A stretch of 64,000 nt of DNA, taken from positions 35,063,001-35,127,000 of the forward strand of contig OY540813.1 in the NCBI GenBank assembly GCA_961205875.1. The letters are read 5' to 3'. A model generated the notes under the pieces. The model had not been told where the DNA came from and did no database searches. It saw nothing but the letters and a program-made list of their open reading frames with translations. Source of the DNA: Sialis fuliginosa. Taxonomy: Eukaryota; Arthropoda; Insecta; Megaloptera; Sialidae. Position numbers and translations under genes: made by a program. Of this stretch, positions 11,801-22,227 are shown piece by piece; within the stretch, counting starts at the first letter, position 1; each line of letters begins with the position of its first letter.

Positions 11801-14800
11801 GTGAAGCTAATGTACAGACTTCTAGACTGCAATTTCTAGACTGCTACATCGTGCAAGGAATTTATCAAATTATGTATACTAGTATAGGAGCCAGCTGCAA
11901 AATCAGTGTAGATTTAACAACCGTCTGCCGTTGTGGTTTTTTTGAAGTACTCACTCAGACAAAGCTCGGACGATGAGTCCGGTCCACCAGCTTGTAGGGA
12001 TTTAATAGATAGGACCCACGCAAAATACGCACAAAAAAATCACGTAACAACCGTTTGAATGAGACGGTTGCTTATAGTAGACCCCAATTAAAGATGTTTT
12101 GGATATACGGCAGAAATTTTTGCGTAGGGATTTAATTACAGGGGGCCCTCAAAATTTCGACCCAAAAAAATCAGATAATAACCGGACCAGATCTGGTGCA
12201 AAATGTTTATTTGGACATATACTTACATAAAAACATAATGGCAGCATTTTTTATGTAAGGACTTCGGTGCTATAAGGCCTACAAATGGCCAGAATTAGGT
12301 CCAAATCTTAAAAATGCTGTAAAATCTAAAATACCGAATGAAAATTTCTGCCGCGCGGTGTATGCCTTTGTTATGAACTATAAAATAGATATATACCCAT
12401 GGAGGAAGTTTTTATTTATGCTATTCCCCACAAATAAACATTTTGCACCAGGTCTGGTCTGGTTGTTATCTGATTTTTTTGGGTTGAAATTTTGAGTGGC
12501 CTCTGTAATTAAACCCCTACGCAAAAATTTCTGCCGTATATCCAAAACATCTTTAATTGGGGTCTACTATAAGCAACCGTCTCATTCAAACGGTTGTTAC
12601 GTGATTTTTTTGTGCGTATTTTTCGTGGGCCCTATCTATTAAATCCCTACAAGCTGGTAGACCGGACTCATCGTCCGAGCTTTGTCTGAGTGAGTACTTC
12701 AAAAAAACCACAACGGCAGACGGTTGTTAAATCTACACCGATTTTGCAGCTGGCTCCTATACTATACGTGATTGTATAATCTTGTGTTTTCTTGTAGAAT
12801 ATTGTAATTGTTTTATCCAGGGCATCGAACCGGAGCTGAACCGAAAACCGAAAACCGGAAAAACCGTTATTTTTTGCCGGAACGAAAACCGGAATCGAAC
12901 CGAAAAAAAATACCGGTTTTTTCGGTTCGATACATGCTAAAATACGCGCGTTAACACGATCTTACTCCCGACTTGAATTGTCGTTCAGTTGTCTTATACG
13001 TTTTGGGTATTCGCTCTTATATTCTTGGGTCACTCACTAGTCAACTAGTCTGAACTAGTCGCTACCATCCATACTAAGTATAAATTTTTTTAATTGTTTT
13101 CTTTATTTCATTCGTTATTACAGTGAAATCCAGTTTTTGAAGCGACTGACGGGAAAAAAACATAATTAGAGGGAAAACGACAAAACGTATAGTTTTAATA
13201 AAAGAGATCATGAAATGAAAACATACACTTAAATGAAAACAATGACATGTAGAGTTGGGCATTTTAGTTCATGACAGAGAGCGCTCCCTATAGTTCAGTA
13301 ATCTTTAATGAACTAGTTCGTTCTTCTAGTTCTTTTAGTTCATAGAATTTTTTTCCGAACTATACGATGACATAATTTATTGATTTAGATATATTGGATT
13401 GGATAGAAATGCAAACTGCTGCAATTTTGAATTCGTTATTAATTTATAGACAAGATCGATATTTTTAAATGTATATATTTGCAATAATCTTCTTTTTTTT
13501 AAATCGAACCCTCGATATATATGAATATTTTGAAACATTATTTACTGTAGAGTAATATAAGCAATATATTTAAATTTCATTAAAATCTGTGACATTCCTT
13601 TTTGATGATTGTCATGCATAAAATAGTATAAAAATCACGTCCTTTTGAAAGACATATTGCATTCATGTGAACCAAAAAAATTTAATATAATATATATCTT
13701 TAGTAAAATAAATCCAAATTAGTAATAAAGAATTGAAAACATAAATTATTAAACATAAAAATCGTACAATCTCATTTTTAGAACAGTGTATTTGAAGTGT
13801 ATCGGGAACTATTGAACTAAAAGAACGGAGCGCATACGAACTAGTTCCTCTAGTTCTCGTGTGGGAGCGCTCTTTTGAACTAGTTCGTTCGTGAACTACA
13901 CAAGTCTAATGACATGCCAATGCCTCATTTTAAAATTCGCTAACGGTTCGAAGCCCTGGTTTTATCATTAACAAATAAATATTTGAAAACAATAAAGTGT
14001 CAATAAACTATTACAAAAAAAATGTTCTTACTTTTTTTCAACAACACAAATTGACTTTTTTCAACTGCACTTTTCATTTTTAGAACTGCAGAAACACACA
14101 CTACAATTACACACTAAAATAACCCCTGATTACCGGTGTAATTGAAATGTTGTAAAAAAGTAAAGCAATATCAAACAACAGAAAGAACCTCTGAATTTGC
14201 AGAAACGCTGATGTAGACTGAACACAAATTACGTAGATATAGATTTAATATAAAACGTAATACCTGTGAATGATGCAATTTGTACTTCTGGTAAACAGCA
14301 CCTCCATGGAGTTTGATAATGTATGGATTTAACAGACGCATTTCCTTGTGAGTTATCGGATCAAATACATGATCTACGATTATAAATTCATTGTGGCTAC
14401 CTCCCTGTAAATAATATTCTACATTATAAACATTTACTACTTTTTTGAAGATCACTATCACAAGATAATGTACAAAAAATAATTAAAATTTTTGTTTTAC
14501 TTAAAAACGGACAAAATATCCAAAAATACAATTCTTTTGTGAACAAAACTAAAAAAAATTAATTGAAGATCGTGATAGAGATTAAAACGTTTAAAATACA
14601 TGAATTTTCAACGTTGCAACGATCTTCAGAGATCTTTGTAAATCGTTGTACATAGATCATTGTAGATCTTTGTAGGTCGTTGTTTGGATTTTTGCAGGTC
14701 TCCACAGATCAAAAACCAGTGAAAAAATATGATGTCTCAAAATGCAGATCCATCACGATCTGATTTGATCACTTCAGATCTGAAATTTTTTCCCGAGAAT

Positions 14801-16902
14801 TTATTTTCTTTCTACTACTATAGTCAATACTCGAATAAATAAAGCTTTAGATATTTAGGTAGATGTACATAGGTACATATTTATGTGCACTTTATTAAAA
14901 AAATTATTGAAAATTGCCATTGGAATACATTAAGGTAGTTCTCGTGCAAACGTCATTTCGATAGAATTTAAAAAAAAAAAACAGGGTATAAAAAGAATAA
15001 TGATATCTATCCAATCGTGAAATTTTAAAGAGATCTACCGTTTTAAACTCGAGATAATTGTCATCAAAGTTTGCCACTTTTGTACGTATCCGCTATATCA
15101 AGTTCGTATTATGTCCATTTTCATGACTAAAACTTCGATAGATTTTGATAAAAAACTATCAAACAATAAAGGTTTATTATTCTGATATGTGATAAAAAAT
15201 TCCTAATGATTGACCTTGTATTTCAAAAACAAAATGATTGACCGTTTCATATTTGAAATTTAATTATATTTCAAAAACAAAACGGTCAATCATTTTGAAT
15301 TTTTTATCACATATCCCTTTACTGTTTGGTAGTTTTTATCAAAATCTGTCGAAGCGTTTAGTCATAAAATAAAGAAAATATATTCATAGTATGATTGTGT
15401 TTATAATAATCTGTATAGACGGCTTTGGGTATAGACTTGATCAAAAATTCTCTGTAGCAACGCAATTATTTTCGATATTTTACTATGGTATTATGAGCGT
15501 AACTTTTTGTTTGTACTGTAGCACGAGAACTACCTTAAAATGATTTTGAATGTTTTTTTAGCTAAATTTTCTGTGTTTTCTGTGCGTAATAGTTTCTACA
15601 CTTGCGTTCATTGTAACTCTGATTTAGATGTTAAATCAGATGAAAGTGTTGAATAAACCAATAATATTGAACAATTTTTCATAACTCAATGTGTGTTCTT
15701 CATTTTTCCGCTTTTATAACAGTTGTTTTTATTAGATTTTAGGCCGTATCTCACTGTTGGACCAAAAAAAAATTATGCCAATTTCAAGCTCCTCAGAAAA
15801 TTGATGATAACTTTTTTGTTTCACAAGATATGGCATATCTTTGTCCGGTGTAACAATATTGTATTATAGCCGCTTGGGTTATTATATCATGATTTGTAGA
15901 AATTAGTTGTAAGATTAGGTAATCCTTTTTATAGAGAGACCTCAGAAGATATGATTGAGTCAGTTGTTAGCACAGAGCCGTGAGAAACACAATAATTTAT
16001 AAAGTGCCGAAAGTGTTAAATAAATCAAAGAAACAGTGTAGCTACCTTAGCCCTGTAATGCAAGCTAAGGAGTAGTAAGGCTCTGTGGTAGTGACCACCA
16101 TTTTATATTCAAATTAGTGCTAGTTTTGTGTAATAGATATAGTGAAAGATTTTGTATTTGAAATAGTTTTTTGTATTTGAAATAGTTATAGTTTTTTGTA
16201 ATCGCCAAAAGGCCCGATTGTGTATTCGAAATAGTGAAAGTTTTGTAAAGGCATATTGTAAGGTAATTAAAATTAAATTTATTTAGCTAGTATAACAGTG
16301 TTTACGTTTCCGAGCACCTACAGGTCATTCTACCGAACCAATTAAAGGTTAAATGAAATTATTAAAGTCAGTTGAACCCAAAAACGTTACACCGGCAAAA
16401 GTTAGATATTGCTCTTTCGAACGGCGTATCAAGCATTAAATTATCTTATCATTTATAAAATTTATGGCCATAAAACAAAATCCTTCCCACTGTTGGAGCA
16501 ATTCCCCTACTTTGATATAATACGATATTGACTTACCTTTACTTTACTAGTAATTTTAATCGTAAACAACACTTTTCTTTTACAGTCAATTATATCTGCC
16601 TTCACACATGTTCCGTTCGTTTTAAAACCCGGAAATTGAACAGTAGCATTTTTATGGTCCTTACTATACTTGGGACAATCTGTCAAACTGGCTCTTATTT
16701 CAATCTGTGGATGATTTTCTCTCTTCATTGATCGTTTAAAATGGGCTGGTCTTTCTCGGTAATAACTTCGAGGAATTTGATAATGTTCCATTAGAATATT
16801 TTCTGGTAACTGTTCTGAATAAGAATATCTAAAATTCGGATACCGGCATTCGATTTGTTTTAGTAAATAAATTAATAAAATACACTGGATTAAAACGTTC
16901 AT
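2676..16902 (-). CDS. HAP2: HAP2/GCS1 gamete fusion protein, 8 exons, 3' end missing
   Basis: HAP2/GCS1 is the sperm-side single-pass membrane fusogen that merges gamete membranes; its ectodomain has the class II fusion fold. Exons by phase-matched GT-AG junctions: 16902-16537, 14404-14264, 11122-11033, 10627-10240, 7076-6935, 5090-4965, 3070-2904, 2848-2676, giving 531 residues. Residues 1-19 form a signal peptide ending IEC. The domain starts around DC(x)nCVKADIIDCKRK (76-110). An EFICSCDN cysteine patch opens exon 4. RGGQTC (350-355) and HSLNFSDLWYDVY (368-380) follow, then the family hallmark VSKDQLTVDGQDCDKIGVG (482-500) and GSCL (516-519). All junctions keep frame. The start is the ATG at 16902; the frame extends to a TTG at 16923 but no earlier ATG. 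The remaining domain, transmembrane helix and tail are not found and should lie left of the window. Confidence 0.9.
2904..3070 (-). CDS. HAP2: HAP2 exon 7
   Basis: 167 bp, acceptor ATCAATAG, donor CACAAG|GTAATA, phases 2 to 1. Encodes a stretch ending KECQFPETQ that leads directly into the diagnostic HAP2-GCS1 signature of exon 8. Confidence 0.88.
3151..4125 (+). mobile_element. Family A element, longest copy (HAP2 intron 6)
   Basis: Same ends as the copy at 791 (tgcttcctcg...cgaggaagca). It is longer because a block with gacatttaaaacgtc and tatccaatcaaatatca is duplicated internally (compare 3361-3560 with 3541-3740). Ends in a GACGGACG/GACAGACA repeat and the tcgatattgcgaggaagca terminus. 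No coding frame. Confidence 0.75.
4374..4516 (+). repeat. 142-bp dispersed repeat, direct copy at 29221-29362
   Basis: The segment from ttgtggcatatctatgtgaa to gtgacacattacttatt recurs almost identically within a TA-flanked MITE at 29221-29362. It is probably a piece of that element. The following 4520-4925 is a degraded repeat with ggccatgggg and gcggcaatttttt phrases, plus an ATATAT run near 4800. Confidence 0.7.
4965..5090 (-). CDS. HAP2: HAP2 exon 6
   Basis: 126 bp, acceptor TTTTTAG, donor ATCAA|GTAATT. It continues WYDVYRI and a beta strand ITIQIFEK, then EWIDLNNGTAI, matching the domain segment after the HCLRF-like motif. Confidence 0.88.
5131..6899. mobile_element. TIR-bounded element in HAP2 intron 5
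   Basis: CTTTTCCAATTGTATTTCAG at 5131 is mirrored by CTGAAATACAATTGGAAAAG ending at 6899. With a few mismatches the inverted match extends to about 46 bp. The 1.77 kb between contains an inverted family A copy (5583-6355), the inverted relative of the 440-525 repeat, and a GC-richer 6430-6650 stretch of unknown origin. It almost fills the HAP2 intron between exons 6 and 5. No target duplication is obvious. Confidence 0.65.
5583..6355 (-). mobile_element. Family A element, inverted copy
   Basis: Reverse complement of the 3151 copy: attgcttcctcgcaatatcg at the left, cgaggaagcactgtgcattt at the right. A (CCGT)n tract lies at about 5729-5760 and a gacatttg/gacgtt block near 6110-6150. Confidence 0.75.
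6935..7076 (-). CDS. HAP2: HAP2 exon 5, RGGQTC motif
   Basis: 142 bp, entering in phase 1 (acceptor ATCTAG) and leaving in phase 2 inside the Trp codon of DLWY (donor TTATG|GTATAC). It contains RGGQTC and HSLNFSDL, both typical HAP2 positions. Exon 6 completes the motif, which is strong evidence for the splice. Confidence 0.9.
7525..7975. mobile_element. PIF/Harbinger MITE, 451 bp
   Basis: Terminal inverted repeat GGCGGCTATTACACTATCAA against TTGATAGTGTAATAGCCGCC. It is flanked by the 3-bp duplication TTA (7522-7524, 7976-7978), the usual PIF/Harbinger target. Internal tcaaagaaatatgac phrases repeat near both ends. Non-coding. Confidence 0.9.
8276..9208. mobile_element. TIR element with AGGGTTCCGAAG ends
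   Basis: Begins AGGGTTCCGAAG and ends CTTCGGAACCCT next to TA dinucleotides, suggesting a TA-targeting (Tc1/mariner-like) non-autonomous element. A 5'-truncated direct copy occurs at 33108-33820 (same tcaagttctactaattgag, gccccctacaggc and ggacggacgacaaagtga phrases). That copy lacks the hairpin inserted here. Confidence 0.75.
8995..9180. mobile_element. 186-bp hairpin insertion with hammerhead-like core
   Basis: Flanked by the 13-bp duplication tgatattaatagg (8982-8994 and 9181-9193). The uninterrupted site is seen in the related copy near 33790. The insert is a hairpin with arms of about 55-60 bp (tgtccacgttgtcgtatttt and its complement). The apex has CTGAAGA, a GACTC/GAGTC stem and GAAAC, in the order of the hammerhead ribozyme core. 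Such ribozymes are known from Penelope-like elements and retrozymes. Self-cleavage is inference only. Confidence 0.7.
9447..10239. other. AT-rich intron sequence, nothing recognised
   Basis: HAP2 intron 4 to the right of the hAT composite. It is plain AT-rich DNA with poly-T runs and a cttcgaagatcataatcaga phrase. No open frame, terminal repeat or RNA gene is visible. Confidence 0.5.
10240..10627 (-). CDS. HAP2: HAP2 exon 4, Cys patch plus acidic insert
   Basis: 388 bp, phase 0 to phase 1, donor C|GTGAGT. It opens with EFICSCDN, which fits the cysteine-rich stretch near the HAP2 fusion loops. It then runs into about 110 residues of Ser/Gly, Lys/Glu and Asp/Asn-rich low complexity (GGSSGGSS, DFDDNSNN, NDIDDSFEND). 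Such an insert inside the fusogen domain is unusual. Confidence 0.8.
10744..10802 (-). mobile_element. Family A terminal fragment
   Basis: Only the end of the family (attgcttcctcgcaatatcg, then gaagatacgagaagct) is present, in inverted orientation, between HAP2 exons 3 and 4. It looks like a truncated relic. Confidence 0.65.
11033..11122 (-). CDS. HAP2: HAP2 exon 3, charged linker
   Basis: 30 codons between TTTTTAG and GAT|GTATGT. The content is highly charged (ADAREQIRKKDDSETEFKTK) and not conserved in the family as I know it. It is accepted because both splice sites are good and the frame passes through in phase 0. Confidence 0.7.
11880..12764. mobile_element. Foldback element, 885 bp, arms about 370 bp
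   Basis: TAGTATAGGAGCCAGCTGCA at the left is mirrored by TGCAGCTGGCTCCTATACTA at the right, and the match runs inward for hundreds of bases (acggttgcttatagtagacc, gtagggatttaat blocks). Flanks tac|...|tac could be a 3-bp duplication. The 60-75-codon frames inside are translations of the arms. It lies in HAP2 intron 2, left of exon 2. Confidence 0.85.
12818..13958. mobile_element. hAT-like element, 8-bp duplication gttttatc
   Basis: Ends CAGGGCATCGAACCG and CGGTTCGAAGCCCTG, flanked by gttttatc at 12810-12817 and 13959-13966, a perfect 8-bp duplication. An ACCGGAACCGAAA-rich stretch follows the left end. A second hAT-like element is nested at 13250-13908, so the host element was originally about 470 bp. 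Confidence 0.9.
13250..13908. mobile_element. Nested hAT-like MITE, 8-bp duplication atgacatg
   Basis: Begins TAGAGTTGGGC and ends ACACAAGTCTA (imperfect inverted ends). Both sides read atgacatg (13242-13249, 13909-13916). Sub-terminal blocks with gagcgctc, gaactagttcgttc and tctagttc appear inverted on both sides. No transposase. Confidence 0.88.
14264..14404 (-). CDS. HAP2: HAP2 exon 2
   Basis: 47 codons, phase 0 at both ends, acceptor TTTACAG, donor GTATTA. It carries a strand-rich stretch around VDHVFDP and LLNPYIIKLHGGAVYQKYKL, which matches the part of the HAP2 domain just before the fusion-loop region. Confidence 0.88.
14555..14800. repeat. GATC-rich repeat, inverted relative at 20370-20450
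   Basis: Short gatctt/tgtagatct units recur, and the end gatcacttcagatctgaaat with ttttttccc matches in reverse complement gggaaaaaatttcagatctg at 20379. Probably the end of a dispersed DNA element; boundaries are not resolved. Confidence 0.5.
14934..15534. mobile_element. TTAA-flanked MITE, about 600 bp
   Basis: GGTAGTTCTCGTGC at the left and GCACGAGAACTACC at the right are perfect inverted ends, each directly bordered by TTAA (14930-14933, 15535-15538), the piggyBac-type target. A second hairpin (ttgaccgttt...aaacggtcaa) lies near 15190-15310. Non-coding. Confidence 0.8.
15540..16536. other. HAP2 intron 1, distal part: repeat-like, no gene
   Basis: Contains gttttttgtatttgaaatag repeated in short tandem near 16150-16200 and an inverted-looking pair ccggtgtaac (15847) and gttacaccgg (16386) that may bound an unrecognised element. 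No exon or RNA gene was seen. Confidence 0.4.
16537..16902 (-). CDS. HAP2: HAP2 exon 1: signal peptide and domain start
   Basis: Encodes residues 1-122. The hydrophobic MNVLIQCILLIYLLKQIEC is a signal peptide. The mature protein has tyrosine/arginine-rich spacer followed by the cysteines of the first HAP2 beta sheet. The donor reads AAG|GTAAGT, phase 0. Confidence 0.9.
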
Positions 16903-17579
16903 TTTTAAAATGACAGACGTCAAATGAACATACTTTTAAATAACAATAAATAGATCGGGCGTCGATTGTTTTTATTTAAATTACTATACGCTAGGAAACC
17001 ATCGCTACTAGCGCCGCCCAGTGGCGAAAATTAACATTTTTGGGTTTATGTCAAACGTATAAATTCAAACTGTCATAAAATTATTATTAAAAAATCTATA
17101 TTATTTATTGTGACTAATCAATATAACGAATATTTTTGTGACTCACACGAATTTGTATTCCCTTGAATAATGGCTAAAAATAAAAGTAGCCGCATTTGAT
17201 GTGTACCCATTCAAAAAGTGCATCGCTTTGTTATATACCAGAATTACGTTTTCTTACATTTTAATATGCATTTTAAAAACTTTGTTTCTTGTACAGCCTA
17301 CGATCAACGCTGTATAAATTGAAGCTAGAGGTGTAATTTGGTAAAAAAAATATTGATTGCTGATTTTTTTACTTAGTTTTTAGTGCAACATACTTTTTTA
17401 AATATGTATTTCTTCACCCTTATATTGGCTAATATCATTGGTAACGCTATTCATATTTGGTTATATTATGGTTGATCTCAATTTTTTGGAGCTTTAGGAA
17501 GAATTTAAGCTAAATTACGAGTTTGCGCGATGATGTCCCCCCGAGTTATTCAATTTTTACTGCTTAGGACCGAAAATTA

Positions 17580-19090
17580 GCAATGCTATGGCTTTTTCAC
17601 CCTGTGAAAGTGGTGTTTTTTGATTGTATTTTATCTAACTGATCTCAATTGATTCGTTTAAGTATCAGTTACAAATATCAATCATAATATAACCCTATCG
17701 TCGATTTAGATTGTGAAATAAATCGAAAAAACGGGGGGAGGGGAACTTGATGTTCACCCTTTTATCCAATTTTTAGAGGTGAAGTTATTTTTTTCGTGTT
17801 CAGCGACTCAAAATCTATAAGAATTAACTTAAACATCGTTGTTCCGGAAAATTTCCCATTTTAATCATTTTCTCTGTTTCATTGGTTGGACTATTCGGAG
17901 ATATTCGCACTTTAGTAATCCGCCATATACATTTACATTAGATACGCATATCCATGAATCACAATAGGAATATTTCGCTTTAATATAACATACATAACTT
18001 TATGTTCGACCTCCGTAATTTTTGTATTGGATAAAATAAGAAATTTGAAAATAAAAAAAAATAAAAATGCCATAAAAAAAGTTTATAAAAAATGGGTTTT
18101 AAGACCATATATCAACCTAAAGTTTTCCTGAAAATTTCATCCAATTATATGAAGCTATTAAGTAAAAAAAAAAATGTTTTCGATTTTCAAATTTTAATTA
18201 ATTACAGCTAAAATAATTTTCAAAATTAATTCAAACTTAGTGAAATACTTCTTCAGATAGAGGTGCATAGATAAAATTTTTTTTTGCGAAATCGAAACAT
18301 AGGCACACTGCTAATGACACACCCGGCTATCCCGATTATAGTATTTTTGAAAGTACAAACCCAGTTTTGCTAGCGTCGCTCACTAGGTGGCGACGTGTCG
18401 TTTTTGACAGATGGTTTCCTAGCGTATACTCTATTTCATTTATAGTTCAGGAAACAAACACAGCTCCATATAAACTTCTAAATAATTCCAATAGTAATAA
18501 TACTTATACATATTGTTCCCAGTACTTAGATGCATCTTTTCAGAAATATCCCCATATGTAGGTGTTGAGCAAAAAAAGATACACTTATTTTAATTTTGGT
18601 TTTTGGTATTATTTTTTTAATGAAGTTTCTTTCAACCCTGATTGTAGGGTTTGCTCAACACCTAAGAATGGGGACTTTTCAGAAAATACTTCTCACAACT
18701 ATCTCTAAATCCATGAAAAATCCCTGAACTATTGGAATTATTTCGAACTTTTGCACAAGTTTCCTGAAGAATGCATTGGTGAAATTTTCCGGAACAGTAG
18801 TTTTATGGTTGATTTTTATAAATTTTGAGCCGCCCAACACGAAAAAAATAACACGCCTGCGTGAGGAGTGGGATTTTACCCCTAAAAATGGGGTAAAAGG
18901 GTGAATATCGCGTTTTTTCCCCGTTTTTTCGATTTATTTCAAAAACTAAATCGACGATGGTTATATTATGGTTGATATTTGTAGCTGATACTCAAACGAA
19001 TCAATTCAGACCGGTTAGATAAAATATAACCAAAAAACACCCCTTCCAGAGGGTGAAAAAGCCGTAAAATTAAGTTATAGTGTTCCACCT
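17580..19090. mobile_element. Large diverged foldback element, about 1.5 kb
   Basis: Left arm (ggctttttcaccctgtgaaa, gattcgtttaagtatcag, atcgtcgatttag, aaataaatcgaaaaaacggg) recurs in reverse complement at 18870-19060 with scattered mismatches. The spacer has a second pair of palindromic phrases (atgtaggtgttgagc and gctcaacacctaag, 18555-18665). A tatacgctaggaaaccat phrase near 16986 is also mirrored near 18410. The arms are clearly older than those of the other foldbacks here. Ends are approximate. Confidence 0.65.
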
Positions 19091-19099
19091 CCCATAGAT

Positions 19100-21890
19100 C
19101 GATAGAGGGGTTTCTTGTCACCCTATTTTTTTTGTTGATATTGATCAAGTAGAAGCAGAAATATTCACGAAAAACCAAACAGCAAACAGATAAAATTGGT
19201 GATTTTCCAAAAAAGTCGTGAAAAAAGTACCGCGCGGAAACCGGATTAATCCACAAACTCAGTTATGAACTTCTTTTGATCTCTAGAACATTTTAAAATA
19301 ATAAAATCACTGTAGGGAGAAATTGTTTTATTCAATAAAAAAATTCGGTTATATGACTCCACTAGTAAACTTTATTTGCTGACTGTTTAATATATTTCAT
19401 ATTTAAAACGGCGTAATTTCTGAAAATGTATGTACTATACATTATTGCATGATTTATGAAAATGTACACAGGTAAACTTTTTGGAGCCATGGATTTGATA
19501 TATGTGTATTGTGTAATTAGAAAAGGTTAATTATATTGGAAACTTGGTGTATCTAAACCACTAAAGTAATGGCACCAGTCTTGGCAAGGACCCCAGTAAT
19601 GGCAAATTTTTAATTAAATGTAGTGAATTAGAAATATGTGTTGATATTTGTTTACTACCATTTCTGAATATTATATATACATTTAACTGTCTTACAGCGT
19701 GATTTGATCACATGTCAAAATGGTGGACATTTTACCTATTTATTAGTATAATTTATTTATTAATTATTATATTAGCGTTGCAACTACTTTACATTGTTTC
19801 AAATTTGACGATTCTTTCTTTTATATATTTTATGTCGTAGTACTAATCATTTTGTAATCATTAGCAAGTGTCCATCACTGCGTGCTGATTACTGGTTTTA
19901 CCTTTGCCATTTATACTGGAGAAAAAACATGAACAAAATAAAAGCCAATAATTTCAAAAATAAACTATATTTGCGGACTTTGGTAATTAAATTGATTAAA
20001 TAAAGAGTTAGTTGTTTTATTAGTAACATGAGTTCATGAGAATTACAAAAAAGAAGCCCATTAATAAAAAAAAACGAAAACTTGCTCTTATAGCGGCCAT
20101 AACTGGTGCCTTTACCTTATGTCGGGTTTAGATTACATTAGAATAGATTTGCACAGTTTAATGCAAATCTTTCCAATATTTATTGGTTTATGGCGTTCTT
20201 AATGTCTTATGTTAGTAGAGTAAAATCCGTTGAGACTCGATGGACGGAGAGATGCCACAATCTTAATATCTTCCAACGTGGAAGATAAACGACGATAATT
20301 TAAAGGAATTTCGATAGAGGCTCCCGAATCTGACGAAAAATATGTATAGAGCTCTTTCGGTAGAGAATTTTACTACCCGGGAAAAAATTTCAGATCTGAA
20401 GTGATCTCGGTTGATCTTCATTTTGGAACAAATTAGATCTGTGTAGATAAATAAACTTTTGTCTACCTTAAATAACAAATTAATACACATATACTATATA
20501 GAAACCTTGTTTATAATTTAATCAATTAAAAAAAAATTGTTCAGAAACGTATTGAATGATATTTGAGGCCCGTGTATTAAATTAATAAATAAATTCACAA
20601 CTCACCCCCTGTCACAGATGAAGGGTGAAATTTTTTCCCGGGTATCTTTAATTTTATATATAACTGTTTTTGCCCATATGGGAACGTAGGCGAGTGAGTG
20701 AGAGGGCAATATGAACGCGCAGAGTAGAGAAACGCGAATTATATTTTTCGTTGAGAAAATATCCTTTTTAAAAAATCTTTATTTATTATAATATTGTACA
20801 ATGCTTATTGCTAGGTGGTATGCTTGAGAATGTTCTTGCAGAAGAAGATAACAGTTTGTATGACTTTATACTCTGTCATCGTTTTCTACAATTCTTTGAA
20901 TGTAATATAATATGTTTTGCGCGCCGGACAAGGCGATGATAACAATGTGTTAAATTAATAAGTATCATACATATGATTAAATAATTATACATAATAAAAT
21001 AAAGTACAATACAATATAAACTTAAATTATTGGTTATTGAAATATATATTTATATTATATAATGGATAGTTCATTTCATGACTCGCGCTTAGTTGTTAAT
21101 TAAAATAAAGGTGGTTGCCGGTAAAAATCTTGAAACTGAAGTATACCATATGTATTGTTAACATTCTGTAGCAAAGTTGGCACACTTGTTAACAATAGTC
21201 TGAAATACCTGAAAATAGATTCATACCCAAACCGTAATAATAAGAGCATGTTTAATGTTAACAAATGTATTATTCTCAAATAAATGTGTCTCTATTTTGT
21301 ATACTAGAGGTATAATAAAGTGATTACAATAACATAATTACTATTTTATGTGTGCACTCATTCGGTTACAACACATTCATTTGATAATTATAAAAAAATA
21401 TATAAAGTATGAAAATATTAGTTTAAAAGTTCATGATTGAAAATACTTAAACTGAAGGTTTCACGAACTTTAAAAAATTAAGGACTTTTTATGCGAAAAG
21501 GCCTAAAGATGATATAAAAGAAATTTTGATTTAAAAAAACATTACAAAGGAAAATCCTAAATCCGTAAATTAAAAAAATATGAACTTTTGAGAAAATGTT
21601 GATTTTGTGGAATATATAGATACATAGAATAAAGCAACGGGCTTGCATTTTTCATGAATTAGCCAATTTTTTGCCGATTCTATGTTATAAGCAATTTCGC
21701 GGATTCGGCGTAACATATACATATTTAGGAAATTTAAACTCACTTTTTGTTGATGTTTTTCATTTTCAGGAAGTCAAATCAGCTCTTGAATATTAGACGT
21801 TTTTATTTTGTAATTTTTAAACGGTAAGAGATATTAACAACAACAATTCAAGTTATATACTTATGTTAATGCAGGATTATATTTAAACAT
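19100..21890. other. Intergenic AT-rich DNA, no gene seen
   Basis: Between the HAP2 5' end and the esterase 3' end. It holds unclassified repeat debris (ggcaccag and gtaatggca phrases around 19570-19610, the 20370 GATC-rich repeat end, ttttttcccgggtatc near 20629) and long AT stretches. No open frame with codon-like character, tRNA or rRNA was recognised. Confidence 0.5.
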
Positions 21891-21891
21891 A

Positions 21892-21897
21892 TTTATT
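21892..21897 (-). promoter_or_regulatory. Poly(A) signal of the esterase gene
   Basis: AATAAA on the minus strand, about 30 bases past the esterase stop codon. Confidence 0.65.
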
Positions 21898-21925
21898 AAT
21901 ATAAAATAACAGTACAGAAATAAAT

Positions 21926-22227
21926 TTATTTTTTGATTCCAAATTCATTAAGAATTTGTTGAAAGAAATCAAGTTCTTTTTGATCGGGATTAACTTCTCC
22001 AGTTTTCAATTCTTCTCCAATATCAATATAATGGAATTGTTCTTTGCTCATCGGTTTCCAGTCGATTCCAGGTAAGGGGTTTGGTAAATTTGGATTTCCG
22101 GTTTTAGCGAAGTTCGTCCACAATCGCGTCATCCTTAATATTGTCGTATGTTCTATGCTATCAGGCTCAGGGATAACGTGAGTAGAGTTACGAAAAATGT
22201 ACCCAAGCTCGTCACCATGAGCGGCAC
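21926..22227 (-). CDS. Esterase exon 7, catalytic histidine and C-terminus
   Basis: Opens with GAAHGDELGY (His431 of the triad), followed by LWTNFAKTGNPN and DWKPM, and ends NEFGIKK with a TAA stop. Confidence 0.95.

Noticed and set aside
11950..12690. ggacgatgagtcc in both arms of the 11880 foldback, looking like a hammerhead core
   Set aside because: The order CTGANGA-stem-GAAA is absent; it is a simple palindrome.
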